Of a stretch of DNA of 64,000 bases, positions 26,862 through 37,707 are shown piece after piece. Under the pieces are notes generated by a model. That model was not told the DNA's origin. It made no database searches and worked only from the letters and a program-made list of their open reading frames with translations. Position 1 is the stretch's first letter. Each line of letters starts with the position of its first letter. Position numbers and translations under genes: made by a program. This stretch comes from Hymenobacter perfusus (GTDB taxonomy: Bacteria > Bacteroidota > Bacteroidia > Cytophagales > Hymenobacteraceae): assembly GCF_003944765.1 (NCBI RefSeq), contig NZ_RWIU01000001.1, positions 1,116,001 through 1,180,000 on the forward strand, written 5' to 3'.

Positions 26862-27100
26862 CCGCCGCTTACCGGCGGAATCAGCGCTATTTCGTCGCGC
26901 TCCTGCAGCAGCGTATCGTCGGCGGCGTACTCGTTGTTGACGGCTACGGCGAGGCTGGTAAGGCGGGCCAACTCGGGGTAGCGGGCGTGCAGGTCGTGGA
27001 GCAGGCCCTGGGCCGACTGGCCTTCGGGCGCGGAAACCTCCAGCGTGGATTGTCCCACGATTTCGCGGGCAATGCCAAACAAAGCAATTTTCAGGTTCAT
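26858..27100 (-). CDS. moaD: Molybdopterin synthase sulfur carrier subunit MoaD
   Basis: 80 residues with a ubiquitin-like fold pattern: MNLKIALFGIAREIVGQS, LLHDLHARYPEL, then AVNNEYAADDTLLQERDEIALIPPVSGG. The C-terminal Gly-Gly is the site of adenylation by MoeB and thiocarboxylation. It is the partner of MoaE just downstream. The stop codon TAG is shared with the family B repeat, so the repeat joins the gene exactly at its end. Confidence 0.94.
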   Translation of the reverse strand: MNLKIALFGIAREIVGQSTLEVSAPEGQSAQGLLHDLHARYPELARLTSLAVAVNNEYAADDTLLQERDEIALIPPVSGG

Positions 27101-27280
27101 TGGTTATTTAGTAGTTCTGTATGAAGCCAGCGGCCGTGGCCGATGCGAGCGGAAAGTTCGCACTAGGTCACGCCAAGCCAGTGAGGCCGAAGCCAGGCAG
27201 CTTTTTCCCGAACGGAAAAGGCTGGTTTACGTTGTTTGTTTTGCTGCCGTCGTGCGCAGCGTTGTTTTTCCTTGCCGAGT

Positions 27281-28297
27281 ATGCCTACTGCTGTACCCTC
27301 CGTTCTGTTTGATAATCATGGCCGCCCGCTGGAATACCTGCGGCTGGCCGTCACGGACCGGTGCAACCTGCGCTGCTTCTACTGCATGCCCGAGGAAGGC
27401 ATTAAGTACCTGCCCAAGCAGGAGCTGCTGACCTACGAGGAAATGGAGCGGCTGGTAGCCCTCATGGCCGGCTTGGGGGTGCGCAAAGTACGCCTGACCG
27501 GTGGGGAGCCGTTCGTGCGCCGCGACCTGGTGCCGTTCATGGACCGCCTGAGCCAGATTCCGGGCATCGAGGAGCTGACCATGACCACCAACGGCGTGCT
27601 CACCGCACCCCACGTGCCCGAAATGGCCCGCATGGGCGTGAAGGCCGTGAACCTGAGCCTCGACACCCTGGACCGCGCCCGGTTCGCCAGCATCACCCGC
27701 CGCGACGAGCTGCCCCGTGTGCTCGACACGCTGTACGCGCTGCTTGCGGCCAACATCCGGGTGAAAATCAACGCCGTGGTGATGGACGGGCAGAACACCC
27801 AGGACCTGCTGCCGCTGGCCGAACTCACCCGCGACCTGCCCGTAGATGTGCGCTTCATCGAAGAAATGCCCTTCAACGGCGGCAGCCACGACGCCACGCC
27901 CGCCACGCTGCCCTGGAACCACAACCGCATCCGGGAGCATCTGGCCCTAAACCTGGGCGAGCTGACGCCGGTACCCGCCCGCTCCGGCGACACGGCCTCA
28001 CACTACACGGTTGCCGGCCACCAGGGCCGTCTGGGCATCATTGCCGCCTACTCGCGCACCTTCTGCGGCACCTGCAACCGCATCCGCCTCACGGCTGAGG
28101 GCGGCCTCAAAACCTGCCTCTACGACCAGGGCGTACTCGACATCCGCGCTTTGCTGCGCGGCGGCTCCTCGGATGAGCAGATTGCCGACGCCCTGAAGTC
28201 GGCGTTCCGCAACCGCGCCGCCAACGGCTTCGAGGCCGAAAGCCAGCGCCCCTTGCACCAGCTCAGCTTCGAGTCGATGAGCACGATTGGAGGGTAA
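27281..28297 (+). CDS. moaA: GTP 3',8-cyclase MoaA
   Basis: 338 residues. Radical-SAM motif CNLRCFYC (C28, C32, C35), TGGEP for SAM binding, and the second cluster region FCGTCNRIRLTAEGGLKTCL near the C-terminus. It ends in Gly-Gly, as functional MoaA does. It performs the first step of Moco synthesis from GTP. The start is the ATG at 27281 (MPTAVPSVLFDN). It is divergent from moaD, with 180 bp between them that contain a weak degenerate family C-like hairpin near 27139-27165. Confidence 0.96.
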   Translation: MPTAVPSVLFDNHGRPLEYLRLAVTDRCNLRCFYCMPEEGIKYLPKQELLTYEEMERLVALMAGLGVRKVRLTGGEPFVRRDLVPFMDRLSQIPGIEELTMTTNGVLTAPHVPEMARMGVKAVNLSLDTLDRARFASITRRDELPRVLDTLYALLAANIRVKINAVVMDGQNTQDLLPLAELTRDLPVDVRFIEEMPFNGGSHDATPATLPWNHNRIREHLALNLGELTPVPARSGDTASHYTVAGHQGRLGIIAAYSRTFCGTCNRIRLTAEGGLKTCLYDQGVLDIRALLRGGSSDEQIADALKSAFRNRAANGFEAESQRPLHQLSFESMSTIGG

Positions 28298-28355
28298 GTG
28301 GAGCTGCTGAGACATAACTTGCGACCCTACTGCTGCACGTTTTGCCTCCCGCACC

Positions 28356-28634
28356 ATGACCGTACTCCTGATCGGCCTGCTATTCTTCAATCTGTTGTGT
28401 TTTCTGCTTTTCGCCCTCGATAAGCGCAAGGCCCAGCGCGGCCAGCGGCGCATCCCGGAAAGAACCCTGCACCTTGCCACTCTGCCGGGCGCGGCTCTTG
28501 GCGCGTGGGCGGCTATCCTGCTGCTGCACCACAAAAACCGCAAAGCCGCTTTCTGGAGCGTTACGCTGGCACTGACGCTGCTGCAAGCCGCCGTGTTCTA
28601 TTTCATGTGGCCTTACTTGCAGGCGTCGGTTTGA
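28356..28634 (+). CDS. DUF1294 small membrane protein
   Basis: 92 residues. A first transmembrane helix (LLIGLLFFNLLCFLLFALDK) is followed by the basic DUF1294 motif DKRKAQRGQRRIPERTLHL, then LPGAALGAWAAILLLHHK and a last helix (TLALTLLQAAVFYFMW). The family is widespread in bacteria and of unknown function. It is 58 bp after moaA in the same direction, so it may be co-transcribed, but nothing ties it to Moco. Confidence 0.85.
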   Translation: MTVLLIGLLFFNLLCFLLFALDKRKAQRGQRRIPERTLHLATLPGAALGAWAAILLLHHKNRKAAFWSVTLALTLLQAAVFYFMWPYLQASV

Positions 28635-28730
28635 CGAGAATAAGAGGTGGCATAGATGCACTAAGCAGATACGTTTCGTCAGATTAGTCGCAGGGTATGT
28701 TTCATTTATTGCTCGTATCCTTGGCCCACT

Positions 28731-29534
28731 ATGAAGGTGCTATTCTGGATCCTGGGCGTGGGGGCGGCGCTGTACGTGGCGGTGTGCGTGCTGCTGTATT
28801 TTCAGCAGGAACGCCTGTTGTTCTTCCCCACCAAATTACCCGCTGATTACCGTTTCCGGTTCGACAACCGGTTTGAGGAGCGGTGGCTGCCCACGGCCGA
28901 CGGCACCCGTTTGCACGGCCTGCTGTTCCCCGCCGATTCAGCGGCCCGGGGGCTGATTTTCTACCTGCACGGCAACGGCGGGGCGCTGGATAGCTGGGGC
29001 GAGGTAGCGGCCACCTACACCCGCCTTGGCTACAGTGTTTTCCTACTCGACTACCGCGGCTACGGCAAAAGCGGGGGCCGCATCAGCAACCAGGCGCAGC
29101 TGCTGGCCGATGTGGACACCGCTTACCAGCAACTCACGCGGGAGTTTCCGGAAGCCCAGACGGTGCTGCTGGGCTACTCGCTGGGCACCGGGCCGGCGGC
29201 GTGGCTGGCGGCCCGGCACCACCCGCGCATGCTGGTGCTACAGGCCCCCTACGCCAGCATGCAGGCCATGGCACGCCAGCATTACCCCTGGGTGCCGCCC
29301 TTCATTGTGCGCTACCCGCTGGCCACCGACGAGGTGCTGTCCCGTGTATCGCCCCCCATCGTCATCTTCCACGGCGACCAGGATGAGGTCATCAGCCCGG
29401 TATCCACGGCCCGGCTCCGGCAGCATCTCAAGCCTCACGACCAGTTCATCACACTGCCCGGCGCGGGCCACAACGGCATGACGGACAACCCGGACTATCA
29501 GCGGGCCATCCGCCGGGTGCTGACCGGGTTGTAG
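28731..29534 (+). CDS. Alpha/beta hydrolase of the BEM46-like group
   Basis: 267 residues. An N-terminal membrane helix (VLFWILGVGAALYVAVCVLLYF) is followed by QQERLLFFPTKLP, typical for this group. The oxyanion region is FYLHGNGG, the nucleophile elbow GYSLGTG, the acid in HGDQDEVI, and the His in PGAGHNGM. It is probably a membrane-anchored esterase, thioesterase or lysophospholipase; the substrate is unknown. The start at 28731 includes the membrane helix. Confidence 0.85.
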   Translation: MKVLFWILGVGAALYVAVCVLLYFQQERLLFFPTKLPADYRFRFDNRFEERWLPTADGTRLHGLLFPADSAARGLIFYLHGNGGALDSWGEVAATYTRLGYSVFLLDYRGYGKSGGRISNQAQLLADVDTAYQQLTREFPEAQTVLLGYSLGTGPAAWLAARHHPRMLVLQAPYASMQAMARQHYPWVPPFIVRYPLATDEVLSRVSPPIVIFHGDQDEVISPVSTARLRQHLKPHDQFITLPGAGHNGMTDNPDYQRAIRRVLTGL

Positions 29535-29638
29535 GCAGATGGTTGCCGGGTGGCAGGCATTTTCTGGTGAGTGAAGAACAGGCATGACAACAGCGCAGGT
29601 TGGGCAAAGGGAATCCGGTTATTTACCTTCGGGCCCTG

Positions 29639-30451
29639 ATGCTGCTTCTTCCCTCCCGCCTGCTTTCCTGTTCCGGCCTGCTGCTCCTGGCTCTGCTGCC
29701 CACGGCCGGCCGCGCCCAAACCAACGCCATTCCCGACCCGCAGTGGGGCACCTGGCATATTGCTACGGTGGTCCTGCCCGGCGGCCCGAAGCACTGGGGC
29801 GGCTATGCCGAAGTGCAGACCCGCGCCAACGGACTGTTCCAGCAGTATTTCTACACCGAGCTGAAAGGTGGCGTGAGCTATGATCTGGCCAAAAATTTCA
29901 CCCTGATGCTGGCCGGGGGCCGCTACTCTACCGCCGACTACCGCGACCTGAGCGACGGCCCGTTGAATGTGGAAAGGCGCCTCTGGCAGCAACTCACGCT
30001 CACACAATTTGCCGCCCGACTGAAGCTGGAACACCGGTACCGCATGGAGGAACGCTGGTACCGCTTCCGCGATGATGTGGTGCCGGCCGGCTCCTCCCGC
30101 TACCGGACGCGCATGCGCTACCGCTTCAACACCTTTCTGCCCCTCAACCATGCTAACTTCACCGATAAAACGGCTTTCCTATCGGTGTATGATGAGGTGT
30201 TCTTCAATCCGCGCGGGCCGTTTTTTGAGCGCAACCGCCTGTACGCCGGGTTGGGCTACCAGTTCGATAAACACTGGACAGTGCAGGCCGGCTGGGTTAA
30301 CCAGACCAACTACACGCCCGCCAACTATCGGCTGAACGTGTTTACGCCCCAAACCAGCGTGGCCAAAAACAACGTGGTGTTGTCGGTGATTTACCGCCTC
30401 GGCCGCCCGGCCACTACCTCCCCGGAATACGTCCCATCCCAACCCGACTAA
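29639..30451 (+). CDS. DUF2490 outer-membrane protein
   Basis: 270 residues from the ATG at 29639, chosen because a clean signal peptide (MLLLPSRLLSCSGLLLLALL, ending near GRAQ) begins there. The mature part starts with WGTWHIATVVLPGG and consists of alternating amphipathic strands ending NNVVLSVIYRLGR, as in small outer-membrane beta-barrels. DUF2490 is frequent in Bacteroidota and its role is unknown. It is convergent with and overlaps the next gene by 4 bp. Confidence 0.75.
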   Translation: MLLLPSRLLSCSGLLLLALLPTAGRAQTNAIPDPQWGTWHIATVVLPGGPKHWGGYAEVQTRANGLFQQYFYTELKGGVSYDLAKNFTLMLAGGRYSTADYRDLSDGPLNVERRLWQQLTLTQFAARLKLEHRYRMEERWYRFRDDVVPAGSSRYRTRMRYRFNTFLPLNHANFTDKTAFLSVYDEVFFNPRGPFFERNRLYAGLGYQFDKHWTVQAGWVNQTNYTPANYRLNVFTPQTSVAKNNVVLSVIYRLGRPATTSPEYVPSQPD

Positions 30452-30759
30452 GCAGCGGGTACCAGATGCAGCGTGAGTGTGTGGCGGGCCTCACCGGCGT
30501 ACAGCATGTGCAACTCCAGCGTGAGGTGCTGGCTGGTGAGGGCTTTGATGAGTAGGTGCAGGGCCGCCTCATTGCCGGCCTGTACAATTTTACCGGCCTG
30601 CTTTATCCAGCGAAGGGGAGCCGCTGCTTCGGGAGCCTGGTTCAGGAAGCTGAAGTCAAACACCACGCCTTCGCCCATGCTCCAGTAGCCCTGAAATGGC
30701 TGCGGACCAGCTTCAATACGCACTGTTTTCCAGATCCGACAAAGTACTTGTTCTTCCAT
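30448..30759 (-). CDS. Unknown protein coupled to the molybdate transporter gene
   Basis: 103 residues without a domain I recognise. It begins MEEQVLCRIWKTVRIEAG, has no signal peptide, and shows alternating strand and helix (ALHLLIKALTSQHLTLELHML). Its ATG lies only 6 bp after the stop codon of the MOT1-type gene, so it is probably translated from the same mRNA. A role with molybdate transport is possible by position only. Its stop overlaps the convergent DUF2490 gene. Confidence 0.6.
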   Translation of the reverse strand: MEEQVLCRIWKTVRIEAGPQPFQGYWSMGEGVVFDFSFLNQAPEAAAPLRWIKQAGKIVQAGNEAALHLLIKALTSQHLTLELHMLYAGEARHTLTLHLVPAA

Positions 30760-30765
30760 ACGCCG

Positions 30766-31929
30766 TTACTTACCCAGCCCTACCCAGCCGCGCTGCATGG
30801 CATAGTACAACGCCGTACCCACCAACAGGCCCACAAGGTAACCATACGGCAGCCCGCTACACAGTAACCCCACTAATAAAGCCAGCAACAAGCCAGTGCG
30901 GGACTCGCTGATGTCGCGCAGCAGGGCGGCCAGCGTGAGGGCCTCGAACATCAGCAGCACGCCCAGAATTGGCAGCGGGAAAATCTGCACCAGCTGCTGG
31001 AAACCCTGGCTGAAGAATAGGCCCAGCACCACGAACAGCGTGCCGTAGAGCACCACCGAGCCGCCCGTGCGCCCGCCAAAGGTATAGTGTCCCACCATAC
31101 CGCCCGAGCCGTGGCAGACCGGAAAGCCGCCCAGAAACGGATTGACGAGGTTCATAAGGCCGTAGGTGAAGCTAATTTGCCGCACGGTAAGGCGGCGCTC
31201 CGGAAAGTAATCCTCCACCACCTGTCGGGTCGCCAGCACCGAGTTGCCCAACGACAGCGGAATCTGGGGCAGGGCCAGCAGCACCGCGCCCGTCAGCACA
31301 TCGGCCACCTGCGGCACGTGCCAGGTGGGTAGATGCAGCCCAATGGCGCGGGTGGCGGTGGCGTAATCCAGCTGAAACAGCAGCCCGTAGGCCACACCCA
31401 GCGCCAGCACTACCAGCGCGGCCGGCCAGCGCCGGTTGCCCAGCAGCGCCACCGTCACCACAAACGCGGCCGTGGCCAGCGCGTAGCCCGGCAGGCCGGC
31501 GGCCGGCACGTACTCCTTGAGCGCCAGCGTGGCCAACTGTAACGCCAGCCCGAACTGAATGCCCCGGATAACGGGCTTGGGCACCAGCCGCGCCACCGCA
31601 TCAATCAGCCCCGAAACCGACAGCACCAGCATGCTCACGCCAATGGCCAGCCCGCCCCCGGATATCACGCGGCCCGGAATTTTCTGGGCAATGACCAGCG
31701 CGGCAAAGGCCTTGAGGGGCTGCACCGGCATAGGCATGCCGTACCACACGCCCGAGAAAATCTGCATCAGCCCGAACATGACCAGCACACCCGCGCTATC
31801 AATGCCTGAGGCCGCAATAACGCCGATGAGCAGCGGCAGATCCGTGCCCAGTCCCGCCAACGCCCCCGCCAGTTCGTTACGGTCGAAGCGGATGCGCGGG
31901 CGGGTAGTGGTGGGAGCAGTAAGCGGCAT
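30766..31929 (-). CDS. MOT1-type molybdate (sulfate/molybdate) transporter
   Basis: 387 residues with about ten hydrophobic segments. The two hallmark motifs of the MOT1 family are present: MPMPVQPLKAFAALVIAQ at about 65-82 and PVCHGSGGMVGHYTFGGRTG near 270. LAGALAGLGTDLPLLIG at the N-terminus also fits. MOT1 proteins in plants and algae import molybdate with high affinity, and bacterial relatives are annotated as putative sulfate/molybdate transporters. Its place between moaA and moeB supports molybdate as substrate. No ModABC genes are seen here. Start: ATG at 31929. Confidence 0.85.
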   Translation of the reverse strand: MPLTAPTTTRPRIRFDRNELAGALAGLGTDLPLLIGVIAASGIDSAGVLVMFGLMQIFSGVWYGMPMPVQPLKAFAALVIAQKIPGRVISGGGLAIGVSMLVLSVSGLIDAVARLVPKPVIRGIQFGLALQLATLALKEYVPAAGLPGYALATAAFVVTVALLGNRRWPAALVVLALGVAYGLLFQLDYATATRAIGLHLPTWHVPQVADVLTGAVLLALPQIPLSLGNSVLATRQVVEDYFPERRLTVRQISFTYGLMNLVNPFLGGFPVCHGSGGMVGHYTFGGRTGGSVVLYGTLFVVLGLFFSQGFQQLVQIFPLPILGVLLMFEALTLAALLRDISESRTGLLLALLVGLLCSGLPYGYLVGLLVGTALYYAMQRGWVGLGK

Positions 31930-31946
31930 GAAAGACGGGCAGAAGG

Positions 31947-31976
31947 TGTAGAGACGCGTATTCGCGCCTTGTTGTT
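31947..31976. repeat. Family B palindromic repeat, single arm
   Basis: TGTAGAGACGCGTATTCGCG followed by CCTTGTTGTT. The inner pairs are GCG/CGC, where the other copies have GCA/TGC. It lies upstream of the MOT1-type gene. Confidence 0.65.
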
Positions 31977-32019
31977 ACTGAGGTTGTTTAGCTGGCGTGG
32001 TTCCAGCCGTTAATTTATA

Positions 32020-32130
32020 ACGTCATGCTGAGCGAAGGCGCAGCCGTAGCCGAAGCATCTCTACCGCTTCCTTGCAATAGTAATTCAACGAAGCGGTAGA
32101 GATGCTTCGGCAAGCTCAGCATGACGTTCT
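32020..32130. repeat. Family A palindromic repeat, doublet
   Basis: An inverted pair with ATGCT/AGCAT stems. The left arm has a longer loop of about 24 nt (GAGCGAAGGCGCAGCCGTAG...) while the right has the usual 11. Between the MOT1-type gene and the moeB stop. Confidence 0.85.
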
Positions 32131-32158
32131 TGTGTATTCTCTTGCTTCTTAACCCCCA

Positions 32159-33268
32159 CTACCTCATCACCTCATCACCCATTGCCGCATCTTCCCAGGC
32201 CAGCATGCCGCCTTCCAGATTCAGCAGGTTGGTGAGGCCGAAATCGGTTTGGAGGCGCTCCACGGCCTTGGTGCTGCGGGCGCCGCTGCGGCAGTACACC
32301 ACCACCGGATGGTGCTTGGGCAACGTGGCCACGCCGCGCTCCAGGCTGCTCAAGGGCAGCAGCGTGGCGCCGGGCAGGTGGCCGGCGGCAAACTCGTGGG
32401 GCTCGCGCACGTCCAGCAGAAAGGGTGGGTGCTCCGAGGCCAGCTGCGCGTGCAGCTCCTGAACCGAAATGCTGGTGACGCCTGCGCTGCACAACTCGGC
32501 GTAGTCGGTGGTGTTGGCGGTGTCGAGGTTGAGGACGGCCTGCTCGGGGCGGCGGGCAAACTTGAGGGTGCGGGTCTGGAATGTGAGGGCATCGAACAGC
32601 CAGAGCCGGCCGCTGAGCACCTCACCTAAGTCCAATACCACCTTCAGCGCCTCGGTGGCCTGGGCCATACCCACCAGGCCGGGCAGCACGCCCAGCACAC
32701 CGGTGGCGTCGCAGTTGGGGGCTTCCTGGGCCGAGGGCGGCTGCGGAAACAGGCAGCGGTAGGTGGGGCCGCCCTGGTAGTTGAACACCGAAACCTGCCC
32801 CTCGAACTTGTAGATGGCCCCCGAAATCAGCGGCTTATCGAAGCTCACGCAGGCATCGTTGAGCAGGTAGCGGGTCGGAAAGTTGTCGGAGCCGTCAATC
32901 ACCACATCGAACTTGCTGACTAGCTCGCGCACGTTGCCCAGCGTCAGGCGGCAGTTGAATACTTCCGTGTTGATTAGCGGGTTGAGGCGGCGCAGGGCTT
33001 GCGCAGCGGTGGCGGCTTTGGGCTGGCCCAGGTCGGCGGGGCCGTACAGAATCTGCCGCTGCAGGTTGCTCCGGTCCACTTTATCGGCATCCACGATGCC
33101 GAGCGTGCCCACGCCGGCGGCGGCCAGGTACTGCAGAATGGGGCAGCCCAGGCCGCCGGCGCCCACTACCAGCACGCGGGCCGCCTTCAGCCTCTCCTGG
33201 CCCGCCTCCCCGATTTCGGGCAGCTGCAGGTGACGGCGGTAAATCTGGCGTTCTTCGGAAGTGAGCAT
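32159..33268 (-). CDS. moeB: MoeB/ThiF-type adenylyltransferase with rhodanese domain
   Basis: 369 residues. The E1-like domain, about 1-250, has RYxRHLQLPEIG-type opening (IYRRHLQLPEIGEAGQERL), VVGAGGLGCPI for ATP, DVVIDGSDNFPTRYL and ATGVLGVLPGLVG. The rhodanese domain, about 280-365, has DVREPHEF and the active-site loop YCRSGARS. It would activate the MoaD C-terminus and supply sulfur, as MOCS3-like fusions do. It may also serve ThiS; I call it MoeB from the context. The start is the ATG at 33268. The final residues (GDEVMR) and stop lie in a GAGGTGATGAGGTGATG-type repeat. Confidence 0.88.
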   Translation of the reverse strand: MLTSEERQIYRRHLQLPEIGEAGQERLKAARVLVVGAGGLGCPILQYLAAAGVGTLGIVDADKVDRSNLQRQILYGPADLGQPKAATAAQALRRLNPLINTEVFNCRLTLGNVRELVSKFDVVIDGSDNFPTRYLLNDACVSFDKPLISGAIYKFEGQVSVFNYQGGPTYRCLFPQPPSAQEAPNCDATGVLGVLPGLVGMAQATEALKVVLDLGEVLSGRLWLFDALTFQTRTLKFARRPEQAVLNLDTANTTDYAELCSAGVTSISVQELHAQLASEHPPFLLDVREPHEFAAGHLPGATLLPLSSLERGVATLPKHHPVVVYCRSGARSTKAVERLQTDFGLTNLLNLEGGMLAWEDAAMGDEVMR

Positions 33269-33324
33269 GGCAAAGGAAAGGTGAAGGCGTAAAGATGGGC
33301 CGCCGCCGCTGAACGACCGGCAGT

Positions 33325-33419
33325 TGCCGCCTGGATGGGCGGGCATCGGCCGGGCCGGTTCTGCCGTAAGCAGCGAGGTGGCGCGACGCAGCTCCGGCGG
33401 CCCGCCCATCCAGGCGGCA
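33325..33419. repeat. Inverted repeat between moeB and fdhD
   Basis: TGCCGCCTGGATGGGCGGGC (33325-33344) is the exact complement of 33400-33419. It lies in the shared upstream region of the divergent moeB and fdhD genes and could affect either leader. It does not match the other families. Confidence 0.75.
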
Positions 33420-33529
33420 GCGCGGCCGGCCCTTCAAAACTCCCAACCCATTCGGAAGGTTACTTTAAAAGACGACGGCAGCTCCGCCCCTCGGCCTTCC
33501 TATCCCTTCCTCCTTACGTGTTACCTGCC

Positions 33530-34423
33530 GTGTCCGCTCCCGTATTTCTTCCTCCCACCAGCTACGAGTACGTGACCGTGCACAAAGTGCAGGGCGAAAC
33601 CGTAACCGAAGCCTCCGATGTGCTGGCCGCCGAGGAGCCGCTGGAAATCCGCCTCGGCTACGGCCCCGCCGAGCAGCGGCAGCACCGCACCCTCAGCATT
33701 ACCATGCGCACGCCCGGCCACGATTTCGAGCTGGCGGCCGGCTTCCTGTTCACCGAGGGCATCATCCGCAGCCGTCAGGATTTGCAGGGAGTCATCTACT
33801 GCCCCGATGTGGAGAAGGAGGAGGAGCGCGAAAACGTGGTCCGTGCCGAGCTGGCTCCCACCGCCTCCCCCGATCTGCCGCGCCTGGAGCGCCACTTCTA
33901 CACCAGCAGCAGCTGCGGCGTGTGCGGCAAAACCAGCATCGAGGCGGTCCACGCGGCGGCCTGCCCGGTGCTGCCCGCCGCCGGCCCCTACGTATCGGCG
34001 GGCGTGCTGCACCAGCTGCCCGAGCGCCAGCGCGCCGCCCAGGACCTGTTCGAGCAAACCGGCGGCCTGCACGCGGCGACCCTGTTCTCGCCGGAAGGCG
34101 AGCTGCTGCTGCTGCGCGAAGACGTGGGCCGCCACAACGCCCTCGACAAAGTAATTGGCGCGGCGCTGTTTCAGGAGCTGCTGCCGCTGCACAACGCCGT
34201 GCTGCTGGTCAGCGGCCGGGCCTCATTCGAGCTGGTGCAGAAGGCGGCCGTGGCGGGCATTCCGGTGCTGGCCGCCGTGGGCGCCCCCAGCTCCCTGGCC
34301 GTCTCCGCCGCCCGCGACTTCGGCATGACGCTCTGTGGCTTTGTGCGCCAGAACCGCTACAATATCTACTGCCACGACTGGCGCATTACACAGGCCGGTG
34401 ACGAGCAGCAGGGCAATAGGTAG
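33530..34423 (+). CDS. fdhD: Formate dehydrogenase accessory sulfurtransferase FdhD
   Basis: 297 residues from a GTG at 33530; a longer frame from 33335 runs through an inverted repeat and is unlikely. Motifs: EEPLEIRLGY, TPGHDFELAAGFLFTEGII, the essential Cys pair SSSCGVCGKTS (C129, C132), GGLHAATLFSPEGELLLLREDVGRHNALDK and SGRASFELVQKAA. It sulfurates the Mo-bis-MGD cofactor for formate-dehydrogenase-like enzymes. The client is probably the oxidoreductase 0.6 kb downstream. Confidence 0.94.
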   Translation: MSAPVFLPPTSYEYVTVHKVQGETVTEASDVLAAEEPLEIRLGYGPAEQRQHRTLSITMRTPGHDFELAAGFLFTEGIIRSRQDLQGVIYCPDVEKEEERENVVRAELAPTASPDLPRLERHFYTSSSCGVCGKTSIEAVHAAACPVLPAAGPYVSAGVLHQLPERQRAAQDLFEQTGGLHAATLFSPEGELLLLREDVGRHNALDKVIGAALFQELLPLHNAVLLVSGRASFELVQKAAVAGIPVLAAVGAPSSLAVSAARDFGMTLCGFVRQNRYNIYCHDWRITQAGDEQQGNR

Positions 34424-34432
34424 GCAATAGAA

Positions 34433-34566
34433 CGTCATGCTGAGCTTGTCGAAGCATCTCGCGTGCTGACGTTGCTTTACTAGCCCAGGGTTTAAACCCT
34501 GGGCTACGGAGCGGGTGTTGTTTAACAACATCAGCACGCGTTATTCCTCGCAGGCTCGGAATGACG
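34433..34566. repeat. Family A palindromic repeat, doublet with inner palindrome
   Basis: The left arm has the ATGCT/AGCAT stem and the right arm ATTCC/GGAAT. The centre carries a second, separate palindrome (34481-34506). It starts 10 bp after the fdhD stop. Confidence 0.85.
34481..34506. repeat. 26-bp perfect palindrome
   Basis: AGCCCAGGG-TTTAAA-CCCTGGGCT with flanking T and A. It lies inside the family A doublet and is unrelated to it in sequence, so one element appears to have inserted into the other. Confidence 0.85.
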
Positions 34567-34625
34567 TCCTGCTTGTCACCTTATCTTCCCTTCTCACCTG
34601 TCACCTCATCACCTCATCACCCCAC

Positions 34626-34952
34626 ATGAAGCTCCGCCTCGAAGACAACACGCTGCGCCTGCGCCTGGACGAGCCGGAAGTAGCCGCCTTCCGGCAGCAG
34701 GGCCGGCTGGAAACCGTTGTGCCCCTGGGCCTGTCCGCCGCCGACTCGCTTACGTATACCCTCGAACGCGACCCAACGGTGCCGGCCCTGGCCGTGCGCC
34801 ACGAGGCGGGCCGCGTACGGGTGCTGGTGCCGGCCTCGGTGGCCGACGGCTGGACTTCCTCGGAAGCCATCAGCCTGCGCGGCACCCAGGAAGTTGCTGA
34901 TAACCAAGTCGTCTATATTCTGGTAGAAAAGGACCTGGGCTGTAAACATTAG
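34626..34952 (+). CDS. Small conserved protein between fdhD and the FdhF/YdeP gene
   Basis: 108 residues, beta-rich (MKLRLEDNTLRLRLDEPEVA, then LETVVPLG, ALAVRHEAGRVRVLVPASVA), ending in LVEKDLGCKH. No signal peptide. I think it corresponds to the DUF7009 family found beside formate-dehydrogenase genes of Bacteroidota, but I am not certain. The C-terminal Cys-Lys-His could bind metal. It is 45 bp before the oxidoreductase gene and probably in one operon with it, so an accessory role is plausible. Confidence 0.6.
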   Translation: MKLRLEDNTLRLRLDEPEVAAFRQQGRLETVVPLGLSAADSLTYTLERDPTVPALAVRHEAGRVRVLVPASVADGWTSSEAISLRGTQEVADNQVVYILVEKDLGCKH

Positions 34953-34997
34953 CTGCCCGCGCCGTTTTACCATTACCACCGCTTAATCCCACTCCGC

Positions 34998-37553
<2,556 letters not shown>

Positions 37554-37648
37554 ATCTGGTTTTTCGTTGTTGGTTATTCGTTTTTCGAATCACCAACACG
37601 CGCCCACGTTTCGGGCGTCATAAAACGAACAGCAGATAACCGAAAAAG

Positions 37649-37686
37649 CAAAACGACCAGGCTCCGGTGGGGCCTGGTCGTTTTGC
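37649..37686. terminator. Bidirectional rho-independent terminator
   Basis: AAAACGACCAGGCTCC pairs with GGCCTGGTCGTTTT around a short loop, and T-runs fit on both strands. It separates the oxidoreductase gene from the convergent tamL gene. Confidence 0.85.
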
Positions 37687-37707
37687 GTAAACGGCTAGAA
37701 AAACGAA

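Noticed and set aside
33335..33529. N-terminal extension of fdhD
   Set aside because: It runs through the 33325-33419 inverted repeat and has no FdhD similarity; the GTG at 33530 fits the family length.
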